Below are positions 32,014 to 40,619 of a stretch of DNA of 64,000 bases, one piece after another. Source of the DNA: Candidatus Competibacter phosphatis (GTDB taxonomy: Bacteria; Pseudomonadota; Gammaproteobacteria; Competibacterales; Competibacteraceae). Location of the stretch: the NCBI RefSeq assembly GCF_012939995.1, contig NZ_SPMZ01000009.1, forward strand, positions 55,526 to 119,525, given 5' to 3'. The notes under the pieces are model-generated. The model ran no database searches and was not told the DNA's origin. It saw only the letters and a list, made by a program, of their open reading frames with translations. The position numbers were made by a program, and so were the translations under genes. The number at the start of each line of letters is the position of its first letter. Within the stretch, counting starts at the first letter, position 1.

Positions 32014-32224
32014 GCTGAAGGCCTTACCCGGAAAAGAAGTCTATGTGATCCTTGAAAACCACGGATTCAATAAAACGCGCCAACGTGGAAGCTACATAGT
32101 AATGCAAAAGCAGGTTCCAGGAAATACTATCACAGTTCTGGTTCCCGATCACAAAGAAATTCGGATAGGAACATTGTTGTCGATAATTCGCCAGTCCGGG
32201 CTTAGTCGCTCAGAGTTCGAGTAA
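32009..32224 (+). CDS. hicA: HicA-family toxin without a standard start codon
   Basis: An mRNA-interferase-type toxin of about 71 residues. KLKALPGKEVYVILENHGFN, KTRQRGSYIVMQKQ, VPDHKEIRIGTLLSIIRQSG and a final LSRSEFE are diagnostic. The catalytic-type histidine is absent from the usual G-S-H position, where GSY is found. In-frame codons between the upstream TAG (31994) and KLKALP are AGG TGG CAG TTA GTT, with no ATG, GTG or TTG. GTT at 32009 sits where a start is expected after AGGTGG. Translation would need GTT or the CTG at 32015. Confidence 0.75.
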   Translation, partial: VKLKALPGKEVYVILENHGFNKTRQRGSYIVMQKQVPGNTITVLVPDHKEIRIGTLLSIIRQSGLSRSEFE

Positions 32225-32248
32225 AGAAAAAAAGAGGTGATAAAAATC

Positions 32249-32924
32249 GTGGATTCCTTCATCAATCATGCTTTCACGGTATTTATGGGATTTTTCGCCA
32301 TCATGAATCCCATTGCCAACACGCCGGTATTTCTAGGGCTCACTGCTGAAGATGACCCCAACGTCAGGCGTAAGATTGCCGCCAAGGCACTATTCTTAAG
32401 CCTCGTTATCATTATCATTTTCTCAGCCGCAGGCAAGTTGATATTCGATCTATTCGGAATTACCCTGTCGTCCTTTCGTATCATGGGTGGAATCCTGGTC
32501 GCCCTGGTCGGCTACCACATGCTTCAAGGAGGCGAACACTCCCCGATTCAACATCCCAGTCAGGAGGACAAGCAAAAATGCTTGGACGACAAATTGGAGA
32601 TCGCCATCACACCACTCGCCATGCCGATCCTAGCAGGACCCGGCACGATTGCCACCGCCATGAACTTCGCATCGGCCGGCGGGGTATCGGAATTTATCGT
32701 AACGGTCGGGGCTTTCTTCGTGCTCTGCGTCATCAGTTATGTGTTTTTTTGTTTCTGGTGAACGCTTCGTCAATTACATCGGACACAATGGCATAAAGGT
32801 CGTTACACGACTAATGGGCCTGATTCTCGCCGTAATCGGTGTGCAAATGCTGATTCTCGGTGTCGGTGGGGCTGTCAACGAGTTCCATAAGATCGGGGGG
32901 TGGTTGAAGCGTAAGCCAGAATAA
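32249..32924 (+). CDS. MarC-family membrane protein, one frameshift
   Basis: An inner-membrane protein of the MarC/YhgN family, about 220 residues when reconstructed, with six helices and unknown function. NHAFTVFMGFFAIMNPIANT, ITPLAMPILAGPGTIATAM and the C-terminal TRLMGLILAVIGVQMLILGV are family hallmarks. The frame breaks in seven T at 32744-32750 and resumes as FVSGERFVNYIGHNGIKVV; six T would join them. GTG at 32249 follows AGAGGTGA; an upstream GTG at 32237 overlaps that site. It is 25 bp after hicA and is not followed by an attC. Confidence 0.82.
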
Positions 32925-33037
32925 TCTTATGCTGAATTACGGATGATTAGATGAGCCGCTGCAAACCAGGAAACGGGCGGAGCTGTTGATTTTCTTGCCA
33001 TATATATCAACTTTCCGCAGCACTACTTTGGATCCAA

Positions 33038-33380
33038 ATGAATTTATTATTTGTATGCAGTGAAAACAGATTGCGCAGCCCAACCGGCGAAGAGGTATTT
33101 TCCAATTACGAAAGTATCTCCGCAATTGGCTGCGGAACAAACGCGGATTCGAAAACGCCCGTCAGCGGTGATCTCATTGAGTGGGCGGATATTATCTTTG
33201 TTATGGAGCGTAGCCACCGCAACAAGGTCTCAAAAAAAGTTCAAGGATCTACTCAAAGGAAAGAAATTGGTTTGTTTGGATATTCCCGATGAGTATGATC
33301 GAATGGATCCAATCCTGGTAAGATTGTTGGAAAGCAGGGTAATGAAACACCTGCCGCCATCGATACGTAAAAATTCATAA
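33038..33380 (+). CDS. Small tyrosine-phosphatase-like protein, one frameshift
   Basis: Resembles the short low-molecular-weight phosphotyrosine phosphatase-like family that starts MRLLFVCSRNRLRSPT. Here the loop is LLFVCSENRLRSPTGEEVF. PVSGDLIEWADIIFVMERSH carries the second half. The frame breaks at seven A (33232-33238) and resumes as FKDLLKGKKLVCLDIPDEYD. Six A would give about 113 residues. The signature Cx5R is kept (C-SENRL-R), but a glutamate replaces the common Arg after CS. It closes the accessory island. Confidence 0.72.
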
Positions 33381-33384
33381 TCAA

Positions 33385-33427
33385 GCCATCAGGCCGAAGC
33401 CGCACAAAACGCGGCTCCGCTGATGGC
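33385..33427. terminator. Inverted repeat between the island and rnfE
   Basis: GCCATCAG...AGCCGC-loop-GCGGCT...CTGATGGC forms a two-part stem, 10 bp beyond the rnfE stop. No T tract follows on either strand, so terminator function is only likely by position. Confidence 0.45.
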
Positions 33428-33436
33428 AACGTTCCT

Positions 33437-34126
33437 TCAGACACCCGCTTCGTGCAACACGCCCACCGGCCTGGCTTCAGCCCGGCGCTTGGCGCGGGCG
33501 TCGAGCACATTCTTGACGGCGATCAGGCAACCCAGACCGATGAACGCCCCCGGTGGCAGAATCGCCAACAGAAAGCCGCGATAATCATCGATCAGATGCA
33601 GGGTCAAACCTTTGCCAAATTCTCCGAACAGCAAATCGGCCTGTGCGAACAGCGTCCCCTGCCCCACCGCCTCCCGCAGCGCACCCAACAGTACCAGCGC
33701 CAGCAGAAACCCCAAGCCAGTGGCGATCCCATCCACCGCCGCCTTCGCCACGCCGTTCTTGAACGCGAACGCCTCGGCGCGGCCGATCACGCAGCAGTTG
33801 GTAACGATCAGCGGGATAAAAATACCCAGTACGGTGTAGAGCCCCGGCAAAAAGGCATGCATCGCCAGTTCCACGGCAGTCACCACACAGGCAATCACCA
33901 TGACGAACACCGGAATTCGCACCTCCGGCCGCACCAGATTGCGGATCAGCGACACCGCCATGTTGGAGGTCAGCAGCACCAAGGTGGTCGCCAGACCGAG
34001 TCCCAGACCGTTGACCACCGAACTCGACACCGCCAGCAGTGGGCATAAACCCAGCAGCGCCACGAAGCCCGTGTTCTGGGTCCACATGCCGTCCTTGAGA
34101 ATCTTCCCATAACTCGTTTCGCTCAT
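33437..34126 (-). CDS. rnfE: Rnf/Rsx electron transport complex subunit E
   Basis: A membrane subunit of the ion-translocating ferredoxin:NAD oxidoreductase. The 229 residues form about six helices. [19 protein letters not shown] carries a cysteine of the membrane-embedded iron-sulfur site shared with Rnf[26 protein letters not shown] and [16 protein letters not shown] are family marks. It is last in the operon A-B-C-D-G-E, 45 bp after rnfG. Confidence 0.96.
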   Translation of the reverse strand: MSETSYGKILKDGMWTQNTGFVALLGLCPLLAVSSSVVNGLGLGLATTLVLLTSNMAVSLIRNLVRPEVRIPVFVMVIACVVTAVELAMHAFLPGLYTVLGIFIPLIVTNCCVIGRAEAFAFKNGVAKAAVDGIATGLGFLLALVLLGALREAVGQGTLFAQADLLFGEFGKGLTLHLIDDYRGFLLAILPPGAFIGLGCLIAVKNVLDARAKRRAEARPVGVLHEAGV

Positions 34127-34171
34127 GATCGCTCCTCTCGCACAGATCGCCCTCGCGCCCTCGGATTCTTT

Positions 34172-34831
34172 TCAGGGGCGGGAAGACTGGCCGGCCGTCT
34201 TCGCACCAACCGCCGGGGCAAACAATTGTTCGTGGTGGGTCTGGACATACTCCAGAAACTTATGGGTAGCCTTGACCACCGCGCGCGGGGTAATGGTCGC
34301 GCCGGTGAACTGGTCGAACACGCCACCATCCTTTTTGACTTTCCATTTTTCCGGCGTCGGATCGGTCAGCGAGCGGCCCGCAAACGCCAGGATCCACGAT
34401 GAACGTTTCTCGTCGATGGCGTCACCCAGACCCGGCGTTTCCTTGTGCGCCAGCACTCGCACTCCGGCCAGGGTTCCGTCAGCATACACCCCGACCAGCA
34501 ACTGGATCGGCCCACTGTACCCGTCCGGCGCGGTGGGCGTGGCGAACAGCGCCACCGGCTGGCCGTCGCGACGGGCTCGGTAAACGGCCACCGGCTGATC
34601 GGTGCCCAACCACTCCGGCGCCACCACCTCGATACGGTCATCGATCACATGGTTATCGTAGCGTTCGGCCGGCACCAACCGATTCAGGCTCGCTTCTAGC
34701 GCCGCTCGGTTGGCTGCGGCGATGATGTCCTTGGTGCCGCTATGGGTCACAGCGACCAGTCCGGTGCCAACCACGGCGAAGCTGGTCAGGATCAGGGCGG
34801 CGATCCCCATGCTACGCACAATGGTTTTCAT
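34172..34831 (-). CDS. rnfG: Rnf complex subunit G (covalent FMN)
   Basis: A periplasm-facing flavoprotein with one N-terminal helix. The product has 219 residues. The FMN attachment site is FTGATITPRAV, where the second Thr carries the flavin. IQLLVGVYADGTLAGVRVLA and HKETPGLGDAI are conserved. The ATG at 34831 overlaps the rnfD stop (ATGA). Confidence 0.95.
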   Translation of the reverse strand: MKTIVRSMGIAALILTSFAVVGTGLVAVTHSGTKDIIAAANRAALEASLNRLVPAERYDNHVIDDRIEVVAPEWLGTDQPVAVYRARRDGQPVALFATPTAPDGYSGPIQLLVGVYADGTLAGVRVLAHKETPGLGDAIDEKRSSWILAFAGRSLTDPTPEKWKVKKDGGVFDQFTGATITPRAVVKATHKFLEYVQTHHEQLFAPAVGAKTAGQSSRP

Positions 34832-35859
34832 CGACCCCGTGCTCCAAACACCCGAGGTTGGGTATACAGATCGATGGTGGGCGCGGCGATGTTCATCAGC
34901 AGCACGGCAAACGCTACCCCGTCGGGATAACCGCCAAACGCCCGGATGACGTAGACCAGCACGCCGATTCCGGCTCCGTAAATCAGTCGGCCGCGCGGCG
35001 TGGTGCTGGCCGTGACCGGGTCGGTGGCGATGAAGAAAGCGCCGAAGATCGCCGCGCCGCTCCAGACGTGAAACCAGGGCGGTGCGTAGCGTTGCGGGTC
35101 CACCAAGTAGAACACGGTGGCGATCGCCGCCAATCCGCCCAGCATCCCGGCCGGAATCCGCCAGTCGGCGGCACGGATGTAAACCAACCACAGCCCACCA
35201 GCCAGAAAACCCAGTGCCGCCCATTCCCAGCCGCTGCCGGACACGATCCCGAACACCGGGCTGTTGCGGATCTCGGTCACCGTCAATCCCAGACCCAATT
35301 GGGTGCGCAACACATCGAGCGGCGTCGCGCCGGTCAGTCCGTCCACAACCAGGCGTCCCGCGCCGCCGAACACGATCTCCAGCGTTTCCGGCAAACCCAG
35401 TACGTGCGCCTGCCCAACCCCGTGGGGAATCGGCCAAGTGCTCATCTCGCGTGGAAACGAGATCAGCAGCACCACGTAGCCGACCATGGCCGGATTGAAG
35501 GGGTTATAGCCCAAGCCGCCGTAGAGATGCTTGGCGACCACGATGGCGAAGGCGACGCCCAGGGCGGTCAACCACCACGGCGCCAGCGACGGCAGCGCCG
35601 CCGCCAGCAGCCAGGCGGTGACCACGGCGCTACAGTCGCCCAGATGCAAGGCCAGCGGCTTGCCGCGCGCCGCCAGCATCAGCGTTTCCGCCACCAGCGC
35701 CACCACGGTGGCCAGCGTCAGATTGACCAGCACGCCCCAACCGAAAAACCAGGCCAGCGCCGCGATGCCGGGCGCCATCGCATACAACACCCGGCGCATC
35801 ACTTGACCGACGCCGGTTTCGCGTAGGATATGCGGAGAAGTCGCGGTCTTGAAACGCAT
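34828..35859 (-). CDS. rnfD: Rnf complex subunit D (covalent FMN)
   Basis: A 343-residue membrane subunit. GYNPFNPAMVGYVVLLISFP is the family core and DGLTGATPLDVLR holds the second covalent FMN threonine. GAFFIATDPVTASTTPRGRL and GGYPDGVAFAVLLMN are in the C-terminal helices. The gene overlaps rnfG at its end and lies 6 bp after the rnfC stop. Confidence 0.96.
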   Translation of the reverse strand: MRFKTATSPHILRETGVGQVMRRVLYAMAPGIAALAWFFGWGVLVNLTLATVVALVAETLMLAARGKPLALHLGDCSAVVTAWLLAAALPSLAPWWLTALGVAFAIVVAKHLYGGLGYNPFNPAMVGYVVLLISFPREMSTWPIPHGVGQAHVLGLPETLEIVFGGAGRLVVDGLTGATPLDVLRTQLGLGLTVTEIRNSPVFGIVSGSGWEWAALGFLAGGLWLVYIRAADWRIPAGMLGGLAAIATVFYLVDPQRYAPPWFHVWSGAAIFGAFFIATDPVTASTTPRGRLIYGAGIGVLVYVIRAFGGYPDGVAFAVLLMNIAAPTIDLYTQPRVFGARGR

Positions 35860-35865
35860 CGCCGC

Positions 35866-37443
35866 TCAGCCGTCCCGCTCGGCACCATCGGCGGTGACCG
35901 CAACCGATGGTTGTGGCTCGTCCACTGGCGCCGCGCCTCGCTCCGGCCGGGCGCGGGCGACCGCCGCCTCGATGGGCAACTGATCCACTTCGAGCGCCTT
36001 GGCCGCCGGCACGGGCCGAGGTGGCGTTTTCTGGCGCAGTTTGGCCTCCCGTTCCTTTTGCTCGCGTTCCAGCCGCTCCAGCCGGGCCTGATGCCGCTGC
36101 CGGGCCAGCTCAGCTTTTTGCTTCTCCTTTTCCTGCGCCCAGATTTCGTTCTTGGCGTAGCGGTAGAACTGCACCAACGGGATGTGGCTGGGGCAAACAG
36201 TGCTGCAACAGCCGCATTCGATGCAACTGAACAAGTGATAATCCTGCGCCTTGTCGAACTCCTTGGCGCGGGCATGCCAGTACAACTGCTGCGGCAGGAG
36301 GTTGGCCGGGCATACTTCGACGCAAGCCCCGCAACGGATGCAGGGCATCGGCGGCTGTTCGGGCGGCAACGCCTCGGCGCCGGCGGCGAGGATGCAGTTG
36401 GTGGCCTTGGTCACCGGGACCCCGTCGTCGTGCAGGGCAAATCCCATCATCGGCCCGCCCATGATCAGCCGCTCGACTCCATCCCAATAGCCACCGCACA
36501 ACTCGACCAGCGCCGCGAACGGCGTACCGAGCAGGACCTCGACGTTGCCCGGCTGGGCGACTTGGCCGGTCACGGTGACGACGCGGGACAGCACCGGCTC
36601 GCCAAAATCGATGGCGCGGTGAACGGCATGGGCGGTGGCGACATTGAAACACTGGACGCCAATATCGGCCGGCAGGCCGTCGAACGGGATTTCCTTCCCG
36701 GTCAGTAGATGGACCAGTTGTTTCACGCTGCCGCTGGGATAGCGGGTCGGCACCACTCGGACCTGATAACCGGTGCCGGCGCAAGCCGCGGTCATGGCGG
36801 CGGCGGCATCCGGTTTGTCGTCCTCGATGCCGATCAACACCTCGCGCGGTTCCAGCAGATGCACCATGACGTGCAGACCGGCGACGATCCCAGCCGCGCG
36901 CTCGCGCATCAGTCGGTCGTCGCAAGTGATCCAGGGCTCGCACTCGGCGCCGTTCAAGATCAAGGTGTCCAGCGACTTGTCATGGCCACCCGGATTCAGC
37001 TTGACCGCGCTGGGAAACACCGCGCCGCCCAGTCCGACCACGCCGGCATTGCGCAACGCGCCGCGCACCTCGCTCGAATGCAGCCGACGGTAATCCACCG
37101 CTTGCCGCTCGATCCAGCGTTCCTCGCCGTCGGTGTCGATGATCACGCACGCATCCGGCAGGCCGGAGGGGTGCGGCACCGGCCGCGATTCCACCGCCGT
37201 CACCATGCCCGAGCTCGGCGCGTGCACGGCGGCGCTGATATAGCCGTCGGCCTGGCCGATCATCTGACCTTTCAGCACCCGGTCGCCGGCCTGCACCAGA
37301 GGCTTGGCGATGGCGCCGATATGCTGACGCAGCGGCACCGTCAACTGCCGGGGCAAGGGACCGGCCAGGATCGATCCTTGGTTGGATTCGATCTTGTGAC
37401 GGACGGTCTTGAGCCCGCCGTGAAACGGAAACAAGGCGCTCAT
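35866..37443 (-). CDS. rnfC: Rnf complex subunit C (NADH-binding, Fe-S)
   Basis: The soluble subunit that binds NADH and FMN. The product has 525 residues. [13 protein letters not shown] is the start motif. [13 protein letters not shown] and [16 protein letters not shown] form the flavin/NADH part. Two 4Fe-4S motifs are [16 protein letters not shown] and [18 protein letters not shown] charged coiled-coil tail (about 440-480, rich in E, K, R and Q) is shorter than in E. coli RsxC. Its ATG overlaps the rnfB stop. Confidence 0.96.
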   Translation of the reverse strand: MSALFPFHGGLKTVRHKIESNQGSILAGPLPRQLTVPLRQHIGAIAKPLVQAGDRVLKGQMIGQADGYISAAVHAPSSGMVTAVESRPVPHPSGLPDACVIIDTDGEERWIERQAVDYRRLHSSEVRGALRNAGVVGLGGAVFPSAVKLNPGGHDKSLDTLILNGAECEPWITCDDRLMRERAAGIVAGLHVMVHLLEPREVLIGIEDDKPDAAAAMTAACAGTGYQVRVVPTRYPSGSVKQLVHLLTGKEIPFDGLPADIGVQCFNVATAHAVHRAIDFGEPVLSRVVTVTGQVAQPGNVEVLLGTPFAALVELCGGYWDGVERLIMGGPMMGFALHDDGVPVTKATNCILAAGAEALPPEQPPMPCIRCGACVEVCPANLLPQQLYWHARAKEFDKAQDYHLFSCIECGCCSTVCPSHIPLVQFYRYAKNEIWAQEKEKQKAELARQRHQARLERLEREQKEREAKLRQKTPPRPVPAAKALEVDQLPIEAAVARARPERGAAPVDEPQPSVAVTADGAERDG

Positions 37444-38012
37444 GCGGCGGCTCGATCCGTTGGCCGGTGGATCTCGGGGGTCGGATTCGGATAGGCCCAC
37501 TTCCAGTTCGCAATGGTTTGCACGACCGGCACCATGTCGATGCAATCCACCGGACACGGCGCCAAACACAGCTCGCAACCGGTGCACTCCCGGTCGATGA
37601 CCGTATGCATATGTTTGGCCGCGCCGAGAATGGCGTCCACCGGACAAGCCTGGATGCACAAGGTGCAACCGATACAGTTCTGCTCGTCGATGACCGCGAC
37701 CATCTTCGGTTTTTCGATCCCATTGTCCGGATTGAGCGGCTTGGGATCGCAGCCTAGCAGTTCGGCCAAGGCGACGATGCCGTTTTCGCCGCCCGGCGGA
37801 CACTGGTTGATGTCCGCCTCGCCAGCGGCGATGGCTTCGGCATACGGCCGGCATCCGGCATAACCGCATTGACCGCACTGGGTCTGCGGCAGGATGGCGT
37901 CGATCTTGTCCACGATGGGATCGCCTTCGACCTTGAAGCGCACGGCGGCAAACCCCAGCAGCAGGCCCGAAATCCCCGCCAGGGCGCTCAGCACCACAAT
38001 TGCCGCAATCAT
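37440..38012 (-). CDS. rnfB: Rnf complex subunit B (ferredoxin-type)
   Basis: The electron entry subunit. The 190 residues show an N-terminal helix, the 4Fe-4S domain [19 protein letters not shown]...INQCPPGG, and two ferredoxin motifs, [16 protein letters not shown] and [16 protein letters not shown]. The ATG at 38012 lies 4 bp after the rnfA stop. Confidence 0.97.
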   Translation of the reverse strand: MIAAIVVLSALAGISGLLLGFAAVRFKVEGDPIVDKIDAILPQTQCGQCGYAGCRPYAEAIAAGEADINQCPPGGENGIVALAELLGCDPKPLNPDNGIEKPKMVAVIDEQNCIGCTLCIQACPVDAILGAAKHMHTVIDRECTGCELCLAPCPVDCIDMVPVVQTIANWKWAYPNPTPEIHRPTDRAAA

Positions 38013-38016
38013 TGTC

Positions 38017-38599
38017 TCAACCTCTGGCCAAACCGGAAAAACCCATGAACGCCAGCGACATCAGCCCGGCGGTCACCAAGGCGATCGCCGCCCCGCGAAA
38101 CGGCACCGGCACATCCGCCACCGCGATGCGCTCGCGCATGGCCGCGAACAGCACCATCACCAGCGAGAAACCGATCGCCGCCCCGAAGCCGTACAAACCC
38201 GACTCGACGAAGCCGTGTCGAGTCTGCACGTTGAGCAGCGCCACCCCCCAGCACCGCGCAGTTGGTGGTGATCAGCGGCAGATAGATCCCCAGCACCTGA
38301 TACAGCAAGGGACTGGTCTTGTGCACCACCATCTCGGTGAATTGCACCACCACTGCGATCACCAGAATGAAGGCGATGGTGCGCAGATACTCCAGCCCCA
38401 GCGGCGCCAGCAGATACTCGTCGGCCAGATAAGCGCAAATCGACGACAGCGTCAGCACGAAGGTGGTGGCCAACCCCATGCCCATGGCGGTTTCCAGCTT
38501 GCGGGAAACCCCCATGAAGGGGCACAAGCCCAGAAATTTCACCAAAACGAAATTGTTGACCAGGATCGTCCCGATCAGAATCAGCGCATATTCTTTCAT
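38017..38599 (-). CDS. rnfA: Rnf complex subunit A, one frameshift
   Basis: A six-helix membrane subunit that pairs with RnfE. The first part reads [20 protein letters not shown] through [11 protein letters not shown]. The frame then breaks at six G on the coding strand (plus-strand C run 38244-38249) and resumes as [20 protein letters not shown] to [13 protein letters not shown]. Five G would give a normal ~193-residue RnfA. It is the first gene of the operon, starting at the ATG at 38599. Confidence 0.93.
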
Positions 38600-38905
38600 G
38601 GCGCGCGATGTCCGGACAGTAATATTCCGGGCCGTGGAAAATAGCCCGCGAATCTGGAGAAGAGCTCGTAAGAAACGCTCGCGGTTGCGAATGCGACCCC
38701 GACAGGCGGTGGCGACGGGAACAGCGTAGGCATGCAAGAGGGCGCGAAACAACGACGATTCGCGTCGGTTAATCTATCAGATTCGCCCGCGCTTCCGCCA
38801 GACGGCTTCGGCGCAAGCTTATAGCATCCGGCTATGTAGGCCGTCGTTCCACTTGCGCGGTCGCCGGCCAGACGCGGAAACCGCGACTGGCCCGTTCCAG
38901 CCATT
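38600..38905 (-). other. Upstream region of the rnf operon, no gene seen
   Basis: A 306-bp gap between argF and rnfA, both on the minus strand. It should hold the rnf promoter. GCTATAAGC (minus strand, near 38820) could be a -10 box, but no convincing -35 partner is found. No terminator with a T tract is visible after argF. Confidence 0.4.
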
Positions 38906-39827
38906 TCAAGCGGAAACCGGCGCATCCGACAACAGAAATTCCATCAGCGCCTTCTGAGCGTGCAGGCGATTTTCGGCCTCCTCCCACACCTGGCTTTGCG
39001 GTCCGTCGATGACCTCGGCACTGACCTCCTCGCCTCGATGCGCCGGCAGGCAATGCAGGAAAATCGCCTCGGGCTTGGCCTGGGCCATGACCTCGGCGTT
39101 GACCTGATAGCCCTTGAAATCCTGTAGCCGTCGTTGCTGCTCCTCTTCCTTGCCCATGCTCGACCATACGTCGGTGGCGATCAGATCGGCTCCTCGGGCC
39201 GCGACCAGCGGATCGCGCAGCAACACCACCCGGCCGGCCGCCTGTTCGAGTAAATCCGCGTCCGGCTCATAGCCGACCGGCACGGCGATCCGCAACTGGA
39301 AATCGAACTGGCAGGCGGCGCTAAGATAGCTGTTGCACATATTGTTGCCGTCACCGATCCAGGTCACGGTCCGCCCGCGAATGTCGCCGCGATGCTCGAT
39401 GAAGGTCTGAATGTCGGCCAGCAATTGGCAGGGATGGTTGTAGTCGGTCAGCCCGTTGATGACCGGCACGCTGGAATACGCGGCGAAATGCTCTACCTTG
39501 GCATGCTCGTAAGCACGGATCATCACCAGATCCACCATGCTCGACAACACCCGCGCGGTATCCTCGATCGGTTCGCCTCGACCCAGTTGCGTATCGCGCG
39601 GCGACAGGAAGATGGCGCCGCCTCCCAATTGCACGATGCCGGCCTCGAAGGAAATCCGGGTGCGAGTCGAGGCTTTTTCGAAAATCATGCCCAACACCTT
39701 CTGGGGAAACGGCACATAGCGCTCCCCCCCGACGGTATTGCGTCTTCAACTCGCCGGCGCGCCGCAGTACGTGCCGCAACTCCGCGGGCGCCAGATCGAA
39801 CAGGCTGAGAAAATGGCGTGGTTTCAT
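38906..39827 (-). CDS. argF: Ornithine carbamoyltransferase, one frameshift
   Basis: Makes citrulline in arginine synthesis. The start [20 protein letters not shown] reads to TQYRRG. There the frame breaks at seven G on the coding strand (plus-strand C run 39724-39730) and resumes as [20 protein letters not shown]. The carbamoyl phosphate loop [26 protein letters not shown] and the ornithine-site [13 protein letters not shown] are intact. Six G would restore about 306 residues. No other arg gene is adjacent. Confidence 0.93.
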
Positions 39828-39950
39828 GAATAGGGATCGCTGAAAAATACGGATTGCCGGCAATCCGTTCTGGTGGTCGCACAGCGGCTTGGGGAACATT
39901 CGCTCCGGCCCGGTGCGGAAATTCCGCAATCCGCTTTCCAAAATCAAAAA

Positions 39951-39987
39951 CGGCGGCACTGGTGAGCCGCCGTGAAAAAATATTATA
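39951..39987 (-). promoter_or_regulatory. Possible argF promoter -10 box with adjoining hairpin
   Basis: On the minus strand TATAAT (39982-39987) is followed by CGGCGGC/GCCGCCG (39951-39972) and then GTTTTTG. The hairpin with its short T tract lies about 120 bp before the argF start and looks terminator-like. It could end an upstream transcript or attenuate argF. No good -35 box is present. Confidence 0.35.
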
Positions 39988-40050
39988 AGTCAGAAGTCGA
40001 TTTTTTGGCGGATGGACGCTGCCCTCCTCCACGCTACCGGACGATTCGCG

Positions 40051-40542
40051 ATGTCAGTCAATTTTTGCCCGCAATGCGGCAACTCCTTGCAAAGCGCCGC
40101 CATCGACGGCCGCTCCCGACAGCACTGCAACGCCGCCAACTGCGGCTATGTGCATTGGGACAACCCGGTGCCGGTGGTCGCCGCCATCGTCGAATTGGAC
40201 GGCGCGGTCATTCTGGCCCGCAACCGGGGCTGGCCGGAGAAAATGTATGGGCTGATCACCGGTTTTCTGGAGCGGGGCGAAACCCCGGACGCCGCCGTTC
40301 TGCGCGAGGTGCGCGAAGAACTGGGCCTGGACGTCGCCACCGCCCGCTTCATCGGCTATTACCCGTTTTTCGAGATGAACCAGTTGTTGCTGGCTTTCCA
40401 TGTGCCGGCGCACGGACCCATCACCCTCGGCGAGGAACTGGCCGACATCAAACGCGTGCCGATCGAACGGCTGAAGCCGTGGACCATCGGCACCGGTCCC
40501 GCCGTCCGCGACTGGCTGGCAAGCCGTCGATCCGCCGTCTAG
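40051..40542 (+). CDS. NUDIX hydrolase with zinc ribbon (NudC-like)
   Basis: A 163-residue hydrolase for nucleoside diphosphate derivatives. An N-terminal zinc ribbon CPQCGNSL...CNAANCG is followed by the NUDIX box GFLERGETPDAAVLREVREE and LGLDV. This resembles the C-terminal two thirds of NADH pyrophosphatase NudC but lacks its N-terminal domain. ATG at 40051 is preferred because the ribbon begins three codons later. It is convergent with ptsI. Confidence 0.85.
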   Translation: MSVNFCPQCGNSLQSAAIDGRSRQHCNAANCGYVHWDNPVPVVAAIVELDGAVILARNRGWPEKMYGLITGFLERGETPDAAVLREVREELGLDVATARFIGYYPFFEMNQLLLAFHVPAHGPITLGEELADIKRVPIERLKPWTIGTGPAVRDWLASRRSAV

Positions 40543-40585
40543 ACAACAGGAGCGGCCACCAACGCTCGCCATCCGGCCGGCGGCG

Positions 40586-40612
40586 GCCCTGAAAGCCCTG
40601 AAAGCCCTGAAA
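40586..40612. repeat. Three tandem copies of a 9-base unit
   Basis: GCCCTGAAA occurs three times in a row between nudix and ptsI stops, seven bases from the ptsI stop codon. It has no hairpin potential and is too short for a CRISPR. Confidence 0.8.
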
Positions 40613-40619
40613 GTAAGGA

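Noticed and set aside
33038..33380. Third integron cassette containing marC and the phosphatase
   Set aside because: No attC-like cores were found after hicA, marC or the phosphatase, so cassette membership beyond hicBA is not supported.
35866..37878. One continuous frame apparently fusing rnfB and rnfC
   Set aside because: The upstream part is an out-of-frame reading of rnfB. The ATG at 37443, overlapping the rnfB stop, is the normal rnfC start.
38244..38249. Programmed frameshifting in rnfA, marC or nth
   Set aside because: The runs lack the usual slippery context with a downstream structure, and the same +1 homopolymer pattern affects unrelated genes, which points to sequence error.
40586..40612. 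Possible CRISPR array
   Set aside because: Three contiguous 9-base copies without spacers are a simple tandem repeat. No CRISPR array or cas gene was seen in the window.
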